A stretch of 64,000 bases of DNA from Corylus avellana (taxonomy: Eukaryota > Streptophyta > Magnoliopsida > Fagales > Betulaceae). Made by a program: the position numbers and the translations under genes. Each line of letters begins with the position of its first letter. Position 1 is the first letter of the stretch. The stretch is from positions 1,136,669-1,200,668 of the forward strand of contig NC_081550.1 in NCBI RefSeq assembly GCF_901000735.1. The letters run 5' to 3'. The notes below the pieces were generated by a model, which saw only the letters and a list, made by a program, of their open reading frames with translations, was not told the origin of the DNA and searched no databases. This document shows, in pieces, positions 44,304 through 56,560 of this stretch.

Positions 44304-45418
44304 TATTCAATATGATCTCACACGGGACTCCAACTATTTATCTCCCCAGTCCCCAATACCATGATATGTGGTGCAAGAAAACCAAGCAAAAAGTAAGATC
44401 AATTTGACGATTTATTCAACTATAATTAATTGGCAAAGTTGAGAACTAGCTTGAATAACTTTCTTGATGCAATTAATTCATTTTAAATTAGCAGAGGATC
44501 TTGCATTGGTTTATCACACGCGCCCCGAACCAAATAAAATCACGCCAGTTTCACAGCATGGAAGTTGCAAACAACCGTAGAAAGTTGAAAATTTTCATTC
44601 TAACATATATAGCAAATCCTAATCAAGCCTAATGATGTTGATTTTTGTAAGGTCGGACTGAATGATAGTGGACACCTGCAAAAATGAGAAGACCATCGGA
44701 GGCATTAAGTCAGAAAACTTTTTTAAGATAATCTCAATAGAATTTTAGTTTTTTGGGCTTTTTATGCCCTCTGTTTTTCAGAGCTTGTGACACTTGTTAT
44801 AAGATTTTGGAGATGGTCTCCAAGACGGGTAATGCTATAAGTTTTCCTAGAGTTATTACAAATGTGATATGTCTTTTAAAATTACCGTTGAATTTTATAT
44901 GTGATTTATTGACTTTTGATCTATTGATGATTTTAAAAACAACATCACATTTGAGATAACTCTATGAAAACTTATAGGATTACTCCTCCAAGATTCCCAA
45001 CATGATATTTTCTAAATTTTCGCCACAGAGTGGGCACATAGTTGCATAGTGTGTACTGCTTAATTTATACGACCTTCTTTGAGACGATTGTGTCTTTTTT
45101 TTTTACTATTTATTTATATTTTTTGTATTGTAACTTTTGTTTTGAGTCTATTGTTGTGAAGCTTACCTTTTTTTTTTGGTTTTTGGGTGAGATTTTACAA
45201 CTCTTTTATTAATAGAGTGGATCTTTGGTCATTTATTTCCGTATCAAAGCCTAGTTAACAGTTATTCTTGTGTGATAACAACTCATGATTCTACATTATT
45301 ATGCTGATATTTAGTTGGATCATCTGTCATTGTTCAAAAATTATTTCTTTTGTCGGTGAACTTCCATGTTTTGAATTTTCTTGCTCTGTACCTTGGATTT
45401 GCCAAAAAGACCTTTTCT
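44304..45418 (-). repeat. RLP 3'-flank block, copy 1 (near-identical to 46229-47363)
   Basis: Matches 46229-47363 almost base for base over about 1.1 kb; the other copy carries an extra 39 bases or so near 46380-46430. Its gene-proximal end (GGATTTGCCAAAAAGACCTT) matches the 3' flanks of RLP-D (about 51310) and RLP-E (about 56145). It is therefore the 3' side of RLP-C. Confidence 0.85.
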
Positions 45419-45481
45419 NNNNNNNNNNNNNNNNNNNNNNNNNNNNNNNNNNNNNNNNNNNNNNNNNNNNNNNNNNNNNNN
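45419..45481. other. Assembly gap (63 N)
   Basis: Joins RLP 3'-flank sequence directly to RLP-C coding sequence. In the intact RLP-E unit the same two points (about 56169 and 56792) are about 624 bp apart. Some 560 bp, including the membrane span, tail and stop, are therefore missing if the unit is colinear. Confidence 0.9.
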
Positions 45482-46128
45482 ACAATATTGGCACACTTTG
45501 GAAGCGGGGGGCCACAAAGTCCGAGATTGCCCTCGTATGAAGAGGCACTAAAGCTCTGGAGTTGAGTGCCTGATGGTATTGATCCATGGAGATTATTGTT
45601 TGCAACGCTAAACTTAGACAAGAAATGCAAACTTGCTAGTGATGCTGGTATTTCACCGAACAACTGATTTCCAGAGAGGCCCAATTCTTCCAAGTTTGTA
45701 AGCTCAGATATTTGATTTGGAATGCTTCCTGAGAAATTGTTATGACTGAGATTTAGCATGCGAAGACATCGCAAACGACTGATCTCAATGGGGATGTTGC
45801 CGCTAATATTATTGTTTCCAATCAATATTCCTTGTGGCAGGTTAGAGAGATAATTGTATTGTCTGTAGATACCACTGGTATAGAAAATGATGGGTAAATC
45901 CAAATAACTACGGTCAACTAGATCTAGATTTCTAGCTTGTTCTGATATCAATGCTGGCAATCCACAAAGTTCTTTTGGGAATTCACCTGATATGAGGTTA
46001 TTAGACAAGTCTATAAAGAAGAGCCATGGAAGAGTCGACAACCAACTGGGGAGTGAACCTGTGATACGATTGAAACCTAGATTCAAGACTTCTAGCTTCT
46101 TAAGCTTAGATAGCCATATAGGCAATTG
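45482..46128 (-). CDS. RLP-C: partial leucine-rich-repeat receptor-like protein, cut by gaps at both ends
   Basis: About 215 residues of open frame, from [19 protein letters not shown] through LRRs, the island ([18 protein letters not shown]), more LRRs ([18 protein letters not shown]) and the C-cap [14 protein letters not shown]. It is very close to the matching part of RLP-E (KPLPIW region to C-cap), with scattered substitutions. The N-terminal two thirds lies in the 100-N gap at 46129-46228. The membrane span and tail lie in the 63-N gap at 45419-45481. There is no stop or frameshift in what is visible, so nothing says it is a pseudogene. It could be a real array member or a second haplotype misplaced by the assembler. 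Confidence 0.85.
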
Positions 46129-46228
46129 NNNNNNNNNNNNNNNNNNNNNNNNNNNNNNNNNNNNNNNNNNNNNNNNNNNNNNNNNNNNNNNNNNNNNNNN
46201 NNNNNNNNNNNNNNNNNNNNNNNNNNNN
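46129..46228. other. Assembly gap (100 N)
   Basis: Exactly 100 N, the usual placeholder for unknown length. It separates RLP-C coding sequence from another copy of the RLP 3'-flank block, so the RLP-C N-terminus and promoter are missing. Confidence 0.95.
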
Positions 46229-47363
46229 TATTCAATATGATCTCACACGGGACTCCAACTATTTATCTCCCCAGTCCCCAATACTATGATATGCGGTGCA
46301 AGAAAACCAAGCAAAAAGTAAGATCAATTTGACGATTTATTCAACTATAATTAATTGGCAAAGTTGAGAACTAGCTTGAATCAGCGAGGTGAATTAAGTT
46401 CCCCTAATCTCCTTGTTTATAACTTTGTTGATGCAATTAATTCATTTTAAATTAGCAGAGGATCTTGCATTGGTTTATCACACGTGCCCCAAACCAAATA
46501 AAATCACGCCAGTTTCACAGCATGGAAGTTGCAAACAACCGTAGAAAGTTGAAAATTTTCATTCTAACATATATAGCAAATCCTAATCAAGCCTAATGAT
46601 GTTGATTTTTGTAAGGTCGGACTGAATGATAGTGGACACCTGCAAAAATGAGAAGACCATCGGAGGCATTAAGTCAGAAAACTTTTTTAAGATAATCTCA
46701 ATAGAATTTTAGTTTTTTGGGCTTTTTATGCCCTCTGTTTTTCAGAGCTTGTGACACTTGTTATAAGATTTTGGAGATGGTCTCCAAGACGGGTAATGCT
46801 ATAAGTTTTCTTAGAGTTATCACAAATGTGATATGTCTTTTAAAATTACCGTTGAATTTTAGATGTGATTTATTGACTTTTGATCTATTGATGATTTTAA
46901 AAGCCACATCACATTTGAGATAACTCTATGAAAACTTATAGGATTACTCCTCCAAGATTCCCAACATGATATTTTCTAAATTTTCGCCACAGAGTGGGCA
47001 CATAGTTGCATAGTGTGTACTGCTTAATTTATACGACCTTCTTTGAGACGATTGTGTCTTTTTTTTTTACTATTTATTTATATTTTTTGTATTGTAACTT
47101 TTGTTTTGAGTCTATTGTTGTGAAGCTTACCTTTTTTTTTTGGTTTTTGGGTGAGATTTTACAACTCTTTTATTAATAGAGTGGATCTTTGGTCATTTAT
47201 TTCCGTATCAAAGCCTAGTTAACAGTTATTCTTGTGTGATAACAACTCATGATTCTACATTATTATGCTGATATTTAGTTGGATCATCTGTCATTGTTCA
47301 AAAATTATTTCTTTTGTCGGTGAACTTCCATGTTTTGAATTTTCTTGCTCTGTACCTTGGATT
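46229..47363 (-). repeat. RLP 3'-flank block, copy 2
   Basis: Near-identical to 44304-45418, including the shared T-runs and the SNP-sparse stretch around 46717-46923. It ends at CTGTACCTTGGATT, where the next gap begins. By analogy with RLP-C, D and E, an RLP 3' end should follow. Confidence 0.85.
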
Positions 47364-47463
47364 NNNNNNNNNNNNNNNNNNNNNNNNNNNNNNNNNNNNN
47401 NNNNNNNNNNNNNNNNNNNNNNNNNNNNNNNNNNNNNNNNNNNNNNNNNNNNNNNNNNNNNNN
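47364..47463. other. Assembly gap (100 N), probably hiding an RLP gene
   Basis: On its left is RLP 3'-flank sequence. On its right (47464 on) is sequence matching the RLP-E upstream region near 59050 (ACGGTTTGGAAG, ACATACAACTTTTCCAACA). In complete units these two flanks enclose a whole RLP gene. The gap has placeholder length. Confidence 0.8.
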
Positions 47464-47726
47464 ACCTTCCACTTGCGTCGGGAACGGTTTGGAAGTACAT
47501 ACAACTTTTCCAACAAGCGTAAGAAATTCTTTTTCTACTAAGGATCTTGCATTAGTCATCAAATGTGTCCTGAACCAAACAAATCAATGCCAGCTTTTCA
47601 ACACAAAAGTAAGGTAATTAATATGATACTTATTTTGTTTCTATTGGAGGACTAGTTCACACCACCCACTTGGAATCTTAATCCATCAGTTCGATCGTCT
47701 GCACATTTTCTTCCTGGCGTACCTCG
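47464..47726 (-). other. RLP promoter-side sequence without its gene
   Basis: Matches the region upstream of RLP-E (about 59045-59160): AAGGATCTTGCATTAGTCAT and CTTTTCAACACAAAA occur in both. Confidence 0.65.
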
Positions 47727-48611
47727 AAATTTCTTTTTTGACTATGGCTCTTGCATAAGTCATCAAGATGCACGCCAATTTTTTAGAAAAATCAACGCGG
47801 TTCGTCCTCTTACCCCTTCTTTCTCTTTGTCGCTCTTTCCCTGATAGTAGTGTTCCGTGTTTTATCTGAAATTTCTTTCAAACTCCGTTTTTGACAATTT
47901 TGTTTTACATCTAGGTCTAATTTTTCAAACTCAGATTTAATTATCTTCACCAGCCAAGGTGTGTCTTTTCGATGATGTTTATAATGCCGTGCTCCACCAC
48001 TCTTGTTTGTATTGGGGATTTAGTTTTTTAGTTTTTTAGTTTTGATTTTTTGTCATTTGTGTTCTAGTCTTTGGGTCGAGGATGTGAGTTGGTTCCTAAC
48101 ATTTTAATCCGATGAGGAGTAGATCGGTATGCGGGATTATCTCTCATGGCCGGAAAATAAAGTTTGAAAATTTGGGCTACCCATGTCTTGGATCTAGTCT
48201 ATCTGGAGCAGATTTGTTTCATAACTATAATTATATATGGATTAGTAGAAGAAGTCATAGATAATACTTGATTATAAGAATTTTCTGATTGTATCTATGA
48301 TTTTGAAACCTCATAATTTTTTACTATAATTTATGTAAGAGCTTTATGCTTCTGATCTTTTATCAATAAAATTTGACAAGATTCTCGTTAAAAAAAAAAA
48401 ATCATCAAGATGCCAGCTTTTCAACATGAACATTACAAAGTGGAAAGAAGCAACCTTGTCCTCTTTGAATTGATTAACTCTTCATCATGCAGGATGAAAA
48501 ATGAAGAATCAGATTTTTTTTGTTTTATTTATTTTGGTTATGAGTATTTAATTTTTATCTTTTAATTTATTTTGTAATTTAATAATGATGAATGAAAAAT
48601 TATATATTTTG

Positions 48612-48658
<47 letters not shown>

Positions 48659-48776
48659 GGTGAATACTCTGGTTAGAGATGAGGCTTCTCTTTTTGAGGT
48701 GTGATTCCTCTTTTTGGGTAATGAGGCTCTGTTAAACTCTATTATTGGTGGGTGAGACTCTCTATGCAATATGAAA

Positions 48777-48814
<38 letters not shown>

Positions 48815-49035
48815 TGCTGCGTCACTTTTGGTCCCTTCGCTATTGGCGAGTAATGGAATTTAGTATGGCCAGCTGCTTTGTCAATTGTCTTGACTAACAA
48901 GCATTGAAAAGCATCTAAAGGACTTACTTGCGCCACATATTTTTCAATAAATTTGGCAATTGAAATCCTGCTATACTTTTATATAACAGTTTTCTCATAA
49001 GAAATTGAAGATAAAGTTTATGTTAAACAATGTCT
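47727..49035 (-). repeat. RLP 5'-flank block, copy 2 (parallels 41794-43158)
   Basis: Includes the second copy of the poly(A) retroposon (about 47775-48402, flanked by ATCAAGATGC). It also carries a long (TA)n microsatellite at 48614-48656 and a T-run at 48779-48813 that are shorter or absent in the first copy. Confidence 0.82.
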
Positions 49036-50157
49036 CATTATTAATTTTAAAGTTTATTCAATAATAATTTTAAAAGTCATATTAATTTTGAAAAGACACA
49101 AAGAAGACTTAAGTCTTCCTTCTACACTACAAAAAATGAATTTTTTTTTCTTGACTGAGTACTGTTTTTGACGTGCTAGGTGGCCTGACACGTCATTAGA
49201 ATTTAATGACGTATCATTATTGACGTGTGTTGTGCTAGTTAGCATTACCCATCAAAATTTCATTTCACATTGAAAACAAAATTTTCAATGAAAGGACCTA
49301 AATATCTGCCAGAAGAAAAAAGTCCTTTCTTTTTTTTTAAAAAAAAATGAAAAATTAATTATTAATTTTTTCTAAATTGATCGGATCTATTGTTGACTTC
49401 AGCTCTAATATGGCTTGCCTTATGTCCACTCCAAAAATCGTGTTTGGACTTTAAACACATTGACATAGTAGTCGTTGCCGTGCATATATATGCATATGTG
49501 TCTTGCAATATTGCTTTCCCTCTCCATTTCAAGTGAAAGGTTTATGAATTATATAAAACTCGTTATTTAATATTTTTAAATGTAACGTAATAATATATTT
49601 ATCATGTAATATTATGTATATAATTAAATTTGTCAAATAAAATCTTTACTATAAAATACTCATTTCTATTTCATTTCAAATTGAGATAATCTTATTTTCC
49701 TGAACCCCCATGTAAAATGTCACCACTCACCACCACCATTTCATATCTTATAAAAGCATCTCCAACAAAGGCTGTTATTTTAGCATTCACGTTAATATAT
49801 ATATACTATTTTTTTTTTCGACTTATAAATTTAATAGATTAATTATTAAATTTATAGGCTCATGTAAACTTTACACAAATTTAATGATAAACTTATCTAT
49901 TTACTATGAAATTAGATGATTAAAAAATGGTTGAACGAGAATGAATCCTATCATTAACGATTAGGAAAGCTAGATTTATCGGTGGATTTGAGTGTGTGGG
50001 CCGAACAAGTAATCATGGTACTTCTTAATAGAATTAATTGTGGCTGTGGCCGTGTCGAGATAATGGCCTCGTAAGAAAATATTTATTGGCCAGAAGCCCA
50101 CAACTATGGCTACAAGCATAAAACAAAGCCTCAACTTTTAAATAAGATCTTATAAAA

Positions 50158-50397
50158 GTAATGTTATATACTGAACAAGTATTTCTATTTTTATTTCCCT
50201 TTGTATTTTCCTTTGTTATTTTGAGAAAAATAAAAAAAAAGGGGTTATCTTTACCTTTCATCCACAAAAAGCTGATATGGCGTAGCCTTCCATAGCATTA
50301 AGTGGATGGAAATGAATTTTTTGATTAGGAAGATTACGCCAAAATAGATTTTCGTGGAGGTAAGGTAGATACTTGTCTGGTATATAACATTACTCAT
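50158..50397. mobile_element. MITE with long terminal inverted repeats, RLP-D flank
   Basis: The left end AGTAATGTTATATACTGAAC and the reverse-complemented right end AGTAATGTTATATACCAGAC continue in parallel through ACAAGTAT. No coding. The matching element at 55135-55373 shows that the insertion preceded the duplication of the unit. Confidence 0.75.
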
Positions 50398-51025
50398 CTT
50401 ATAATGTTGACAATTGATATGGTAGTCCTAACCAACGTTTGGATTAGTCCTTATATATATATATATATATATATATATTCTATGAATTTGCTAGAACTAT
50501 CACGTCTGTCTTGTTTGGTAATAGACTTGCTTAGTGGATTTTTAGTTTAAAAGTAATTGATGTGATATAAAGTAAATCGAAGTTTTGACTTTTTTATATA
50601 AAAAAACTTTTGTTTTGTAGTGGGTTTTTGTTTAAATACTAATAAAAAGTAATTTATATGATATAAAAAATACAAATATTTGAGACTTAATTTTTGGTAA
50701 AAAAAATGGGACTTGTTCAAGTCCATTGCTAAACAAAATCGTCAACATTGTGAGATAAAAATGTGATTTTCTAGCATCGACAAGGTTCGAAGTTATAATC
50801 TTTATTAAATTATTATTTATCCGAAAAATTGAAGCTAATATATTAAAAAGAATAAATTTAATCATTTTATCTTACACGAGACTCCAACCTCCCTAGTCCC
50901 CAATGCTATGATCTCCCTAGAATTGGCAACTAGAATTTGGGCCGGATGTAGAATTTGTACTTTTGTTGAGGTTTTTGGTATTTGTGTTATATTGGTACTT
51001 GTTAACTTGCAAGTCTTTGGTGTTC

Positions 51026-51099
51026 NNNNNNNNNNNNNNNNNNNNNNNNNNNNNNNNNNNNNNNNNNNNNNNNNNNNNNNNNNNNNNNNNNNNNNNNNN
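51026..51099. other. Assembly gap (74 N)
   Basis: In the matching unit (about 55900-55960) the interval is a similar length of T-rich low-complexity DNA. This gap is therefore probably small and hides nothing. Confidence 0.85.
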
Positions 51100-51729
51100 T
51101 TTTTTTTTTTTTTTTTTTTTTTTTTTTTTCGAGATTTTACGACTCAAGGTCATTTACTATCAAAGCCTAGTTAATAGTTATTCTTTTGTGATAACAACTA
51201 ATGATTCTACATTATTATGCTGATATATAGTTGGATCATCTGCCATTGTTCAAGAACTATTTCTTTTGTCGGTGGACTTCCATGTTTTGAATTTTCTTGC
51301 TCTGCACCTTGGATTTGCCAAAAAGACCTTTTTCTGAAGGCATGAAGCTTTTCTAATTAATATTATCACATCAATTATAAATTTTAAATAACACAACACT
51401 ATATAGATATAACAAAATAATATCCTTACTATAAAATGAATTTTTTCATATGGGAGCATCCTTTTCCAAACAAAAGAGGAGCAGAAACAGGGCTTTGATA
51501 CCCATAATTATGATTATTTTGGTTTTTTTCTTGGGTGAAAAGCTGATATAGTTGCTGCTTTTGGTCAGAAATTTGTTTTCCATTTATAAGTGAAAAAAAG
51601 TTGAAAATTTTATTTTAGTGGCTGTGGATAAACAGCGCTGAACAAGAGGTTCAAACTGAAAGCAACTTGAAAGCAAGAGAACTAAATTATTAAATATTGA
51701 ATCATGAGAAACCATATTGATAACAAACT

Positions 51730-53998
51730 CTAGAAAGACCTTCTGCTCAATCCGGCCAAACACACGGCTGTTGTAAAGTGGAACCTGTCTTTTATGTTGT
51801 CAAGGAATTGGAAATATGCATCTCTCCACTTACGGCTAAAAAGTAAAGGGCCACAGACTCCCCAAAAACCTGTAATGAAACCGAGAACCACAATAATCGG
51901 AAACCATGGGATTCTGGGCTCATCTTCCTCATCATGAAGCTTCTTGTCTCCATTGTTGCTAACAATATGGGCACACTCAGGAAGCGGGGGTCCACAAAGT
52001 CCGAGATTACCCTCATATGAAGAGGCACTAAAGCTCTGGAGTTGAGTGCCTGATGGTATTGGTCCATAGAGATTATTGTTTGCAACGCTTAAATGAGACA
52101 GGAAATGCAATCTAGCTAGCGATGGTGGCATTTCTCCGGACAACTTATTTGCTGATAGGTCCAGTTTTTCCAAGTTTATTAGCTCAGATATCTGATCTGG
52201 AATGGTGCCCAAGAGGTTGTTGTGACTAAGATCTAGCAAATGAAGTTGCTTCAAATGGCCGATCTCCACTGGGATGTTGCCGCTAAGATTGTTGTGATCA
52301 AGGTATATTGCTGGTCGAAGATTGAAGAAAGAATTGTAACGGAAAAAGATACCATTTCTCTTGACATAAAATGGTGATGCGAAATAACTATTGTTCGCTT
52401 GGGAATTTGCTGACACTAATGCTGGCAATGTGCAAAGATCCTTCGGTAATTCACCAAAAATGAGGTTATGAGACAATTGTAAACGCCAAAGCCTTGGAAG
52501 AGTCGACAACCAATTAGGAATTGAACCTGTGATACGATTATGATTTAGATTCAAGTGTTCTAGCTTCTTAAGCTTGGATAGCCATATAGGCAATTGACCA
52601 GTCAGTTGGCATTTACGAAGAACCAAAAGTTGAAGATTTTCAAATCCGCCATTGCCAGCCATATTGTCATCGGTTGGCATTGCCTCGTTCAGAAAATTTC
52701 CTCCGAGGAAGACTATGTTGAGAGTCTTGCAATGCATCAAAATCTTGAATGCTCCAGTGATATTGGTTAGCTTATTGTGAGATAGTGCAAGGAAGGATAA
52801 GAGTTTCAATTGAAGCAGCTCAGGTTGAATTTGTCCCTCCAGTCTATTGGTGGCGAATCGAATTGCTCTAAGGGACTTGCATGAGTAAAGGCTAGCTGGC
52901 AAAATACCGGATAAATGATTTCTCCCCATATCAAGAAAGGTAAGTTCATGAAGACTAGAGAAATTAAGGTTGGAGATATCTCCTCCAAATAAATTGAACG
53001 CTATATTCAATTCTATGAGCTTTGTGCAATTCATCAAAGATGAGGGCAAAGAACCTGCTAAGTGATTCACATCAATCCGCAGGTACTCCAATTTGGAGAG
53101 CTTTCCAATATTCTGAGGGAGCTTGCCACTCAATTCATTGTCATGTAACATGAGGGTGGTGAGTTTGGTAAGGTTTGTGATGTTACTGCTAATGGGTCCT
53201 GAAAGATTATTGGAAGGTAATGAGATTTCTTTCAATAGTTTTGCATTGTATATATCACGAGGAAGCAATCCTACGAGTGAGTTAAAACCAGCTCGAAAAA
53301 CCTGTAGTTTGGAACATCCCCCTAATCCACTAGGAAGTTGGCCATGATGATGATTATGAGAGAAATCGAGAAGTTTGACAAACGGTGAATTGTTACAAAT
53401 AAAGGATGGAATAGGGCCAACAAAACTATTGTTGCTAGACATTGAGCTTGGCCAAGTTCCATGCTCGTTGGAGGAATGAAGATTGGATCATCCCATTGAA
53501 TTGATTGCTAGACATGTCAAGTATTTGAATGGAGGCAGGGAGGCCAATATGAGACGAGCTATTAGATGAAAATAGCAATGATATATCTCCGCCTAGATAG
53601 TTGTAGCTCAAATCAAGGATCATGAGTTCATTCAGGGATGAAAAGAATCTAGTAGGGAGAGAACCTGAAAGTAAATTGTGAGAGAGATTGAGGTGAGAGA
53701 GATGTGTGAGATTTCTCAGGGAGGGAGATATAGTACCTTTGAGGCTTTTAGAAGGTAACCAAATATGGGTGACATAACCACTATGATCACAAGCAATACC
53801 TTCCCAGTGGCAACAATCAATGGAAGACCAATTCAATGGAGGAGAAGACGTATTGAAGGGTAAGGACAAGAGAGAGTCTTGGTCTATTTGGTTGCATGCA
53901 TGATTCACAGAGAAAATACAAAAGAAAAACAAGGTGATCAAGAGGAAGAGGAGGTTATGAGCCATCAAATCTTTCATGGTTCTTGTTTGATAACTCAT
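51730..53998 (-). pseudogene. RLP-D: receptor-like protein gene with a single-base frameshift
   Basis: The start codon at 53998-53996 gives MSYQTRTMKDL, then a signal peptide (LFFFCIFSVNHA), the N-cap NWSSIDCCHWEGIACD and the first LRRs. After about 187 codons an extra base at about 53438 turns the conserved AAT-GTT-AGC of the paralogues into AAT-GTC-TAG, a stop at 53437-53435. The other frame continues without interruption for nearly 570 codons to 51730. It includes LRRs, the island (SPFYVKRNGIFFRYN), [14 protein letters not shown], the acidic DEEDEPR, a membrane span (FPIIVVLGFITGFWGV) and the tail. One lesion in an otherwise clean 2.27-kb gene suggests a very recent pseudogene or a sequencing error. 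The in-frame extension upstream to 54040 begins with TTG and is not used. If real, the product would be a secreted N-terminal fragment. Confidence 0.85.
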
Positions 53999-54040
53999 AC
54001 CAGAAGGAGCATAGTTTGGTATCATATATAGAAGAAGCAA

Positions 54041-56560
54041 GAGAAAAATGAAGTACGTACACCTTCTATGGCTCTTTCATAAGTCAGCAAATTAGGTGGG
54101 GGGTTTTTGACTTATTAGGTTGCTTGACATGTCACATTAATTTTGAAAATACACAAAGAAGGCTTGACAAAAAATGAGTATTTTATTGATTGGGTGTTTT
54201 TGACGTGTTAGATGGCCTGACATGTCACTAAAATCGTGTGTCGGGGTAGCTAGCATTACCCATCGAAATTTCATTTCACATTGACAACAAAATTTTCAAT
54301 GAAAGAACAAATATCTGCCAGAAGAAAAAAGTCCTTTTTTAAAATTATTTATTTATTATTTTTTCTAAATTGAACGGATCTATTGTTGGCTTCACCTCTA
54401 ATATGGCTGGCCTTATGTCCACTCCAAAAATCGTGTTTGGACTTTAAACACATTGACATAGTAGTCGTTGCCGTGCTTATATATGCACATGTGTCTTGCA
54501 ATATTGCTTTACCTCTCCATTTCAAGTGAAAGGTTTATGAATTATATAAAACTCGTTATTTAATATTTTTAAATGTAACGTAATATTATGTATATAATTA
54601 AACTTGTCAAATAAAATCTTTACTATAAAATACTCATCTCTATTTCATTTCAAATTGAGATAATCTTATTTTCCTGAACCCCATTGAAAATGTCACCACT
54701 CACCACCACTATTTCATATCTTATAAAAGCATCTCCAACAAAGGCTGTTATTTTAGCATTCACGTTAATATTTTTTTTTTTATATTTTTTTTATTTCATC
54801 TTATAAATTTAATAAATTAATTATTCAATTTGTAGACTCATGTAAACTTCACACAAATTCAGTGATAAACTTATCCATTTACTATGAAATTAGATGATTA
54901 AAAAATGGTTGAACGAGAATGAATTCTATCATTAACGATTAGGTAGGCTAGATTTTTCGGTGGATTTGAGTTTGTGGGCCGAACAAGTAATCATGGTACT
55001 TCTTAATAGAATTAATTGTGGCTGTGGCCGTGTCGAGATAATGGCCTCGTAAGAAAATATTTATTGGCCAGAAGCCCACAACTATGGCTACAAGCATAAA
55101 ACAAAGCCTCAACTTTTAAATAAGATCTTATAAAAATAATGCTATATACCAAACAAGTATTTCTATTTTTATTTCCCTCTGTATTTTCCTTTGTTATCTC
55201 AAAAAAAAAAAAAAAAAAAAGTTATCTTTACCTTTCATCCACAAAAAGCTGATATGGCGTGGTCTTTCATAGCATTAAGTGGATGGAAATTAATTTTTTG
55301 ATTAGGAGGATTACGCCACAATAGATTTTCGTGAAGGTAAGATGGATACTTGTTTGGTATATAACATTACTCGTCTTATAATGTTGACAATTGATATGGT
55401 AGTCTTAACCAACGTTTGGATTAGTCCTTTTATATATATATATATATATTTTTTCTATGAATTTGCTAGAACTATCACGTCGGTCTTGTTTGGTAATAGA
55501 CTTGCTTAGTGGATTTTTAGTTTAGAAGTAATTGATGTGATATAAAAAGTAAAAATATTGGGGACTTAATTTTTTTGTAAAAAAAAAATGGGACTTGTTC
55601 AAGTCCATCACTAAACAAAATCGTCAACATTGTGAAATAAAAATGTGATTTTCTAGCATTGACAAGGTTCGAAGTTATAATCTTTATTAAATTATTATTT
55701 ATCCAAAAAAATTGAAACTAATATATAAGAAAAAATAAATTTAATCATTTTATCTTACACGAGACTCCAACCTCCCTAGTCCCCAATGCTATGATCTCCC
55801 TAGAATTGGCAACTAGAACCGGTTGTAGAATTTGTACTGTTGTTGAAGTTTTTGGTATTTGTGTTATATTGGTACTTGTTAACTTGCAAGTCTTTGGTGT
55901 TTTGTGTTTTGTACTCTTCTTTTTCTTATTATTTTTTCATCTTCTTTTATTTTTTTTCCGAGATTTTACGACTCAAGGTCATTTATTTCCGTATCAAAGC
56001 CGAGTTAATAGTTATTCTTTTGTGATAACAACTCATGATTCTACATTATTATGCTGATATATAGTTGGATCATCTGCCATTGTTCAAGAACTATTTCTTT
56101 TGTCGGTGGACTTCCATGTTTCGAATTTTCTTGCTCTGTACCTTGGATTTGCCAAAAAGACCTTTTCTAAAGGCATGAAGCTTTTCTAATTAATATTATC
56201 ACATCAATTATAAATTTTAAATAACACAACTCTATATAGATATAACAAAATAATATCCTTACTATAAAATGAATTTTTTCATATGGGAGCATCCCTTTCC
56301 AAACAAAAGAGGAGCAGAAACAGGGCTTTGATACCCATAATTATTATCATTTTGGTTTTTTTCTTGGGTGAAAAGCTGATATAGTTGCTGCTTTTGGTCA
56401 GAAATTTGATTTCCATTTTTAAGTGAAAAAAGTTGAAAATTTTATTTTAGTGGCTGTGGATAAACAGTGGTGGACAAGAGGTTCAAACTGAAAGCAACTT
56501 GAAAGCAAGAGAACTAAATTATTAAAATTGAATCATGAGAAACCATATTGATAACAAACT
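54041..56560 (-). repeat. RLP-E 3' flank, second unit of the large tandem duplication
   Basis: Parallels 49200-51729. The genes themselves sit 4831 bp apart (stops at 51730 and 56561). Includes the MITE copy at 55135-55373. No gene; the frames at 55791-56057 are T-rich and non-coding. Confidence 0.82.
55135..55373. mobile_element. MITE copy in RLP-E flank
   Basis: Same element and same position in the unit as 50158-50397 (ATAATGCTATATACCAAACA ... TTGGTATATAACATTACTC). Confidence 0.72.

Larger units (their letters stand above)
49036..51729 (-). repeat. RLP-D 3' flank, first unit of a large tandem duplication
   Basis: From about 49200 to 51729 the sequence parallels 54235-56560 (same order, many point differences and indels), including the MITE at 50158-50397. 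There is a CACTACAAAAAATG motif, like one end of a CACTA element, at 49125-49138, but no partner end. No gene lies here. A 74-N gap (51026-51099) falls in a T-rich stretch. Confidence 0.8.

Noticed and set aside
46126..46332. Frames translated through runs of N (also at 45301, 47265, 50908)
   Set aside because: Unknown bases cannot support a reading frame.
49125..49260. CACTACAAAAAATG motif suggesting a CACTA element
   Set aside because: Only one end is visible and the other copy of the unit does not preserve it; at most a fragment.
53999..54040. Upstream extension of RLP-D (and of RLP-E to 58840)
   Set aside because: Both begin at TTG; all paralogues conserve the MSYQ start, and a TATA-like sequence lies inside the RLP-D extension.
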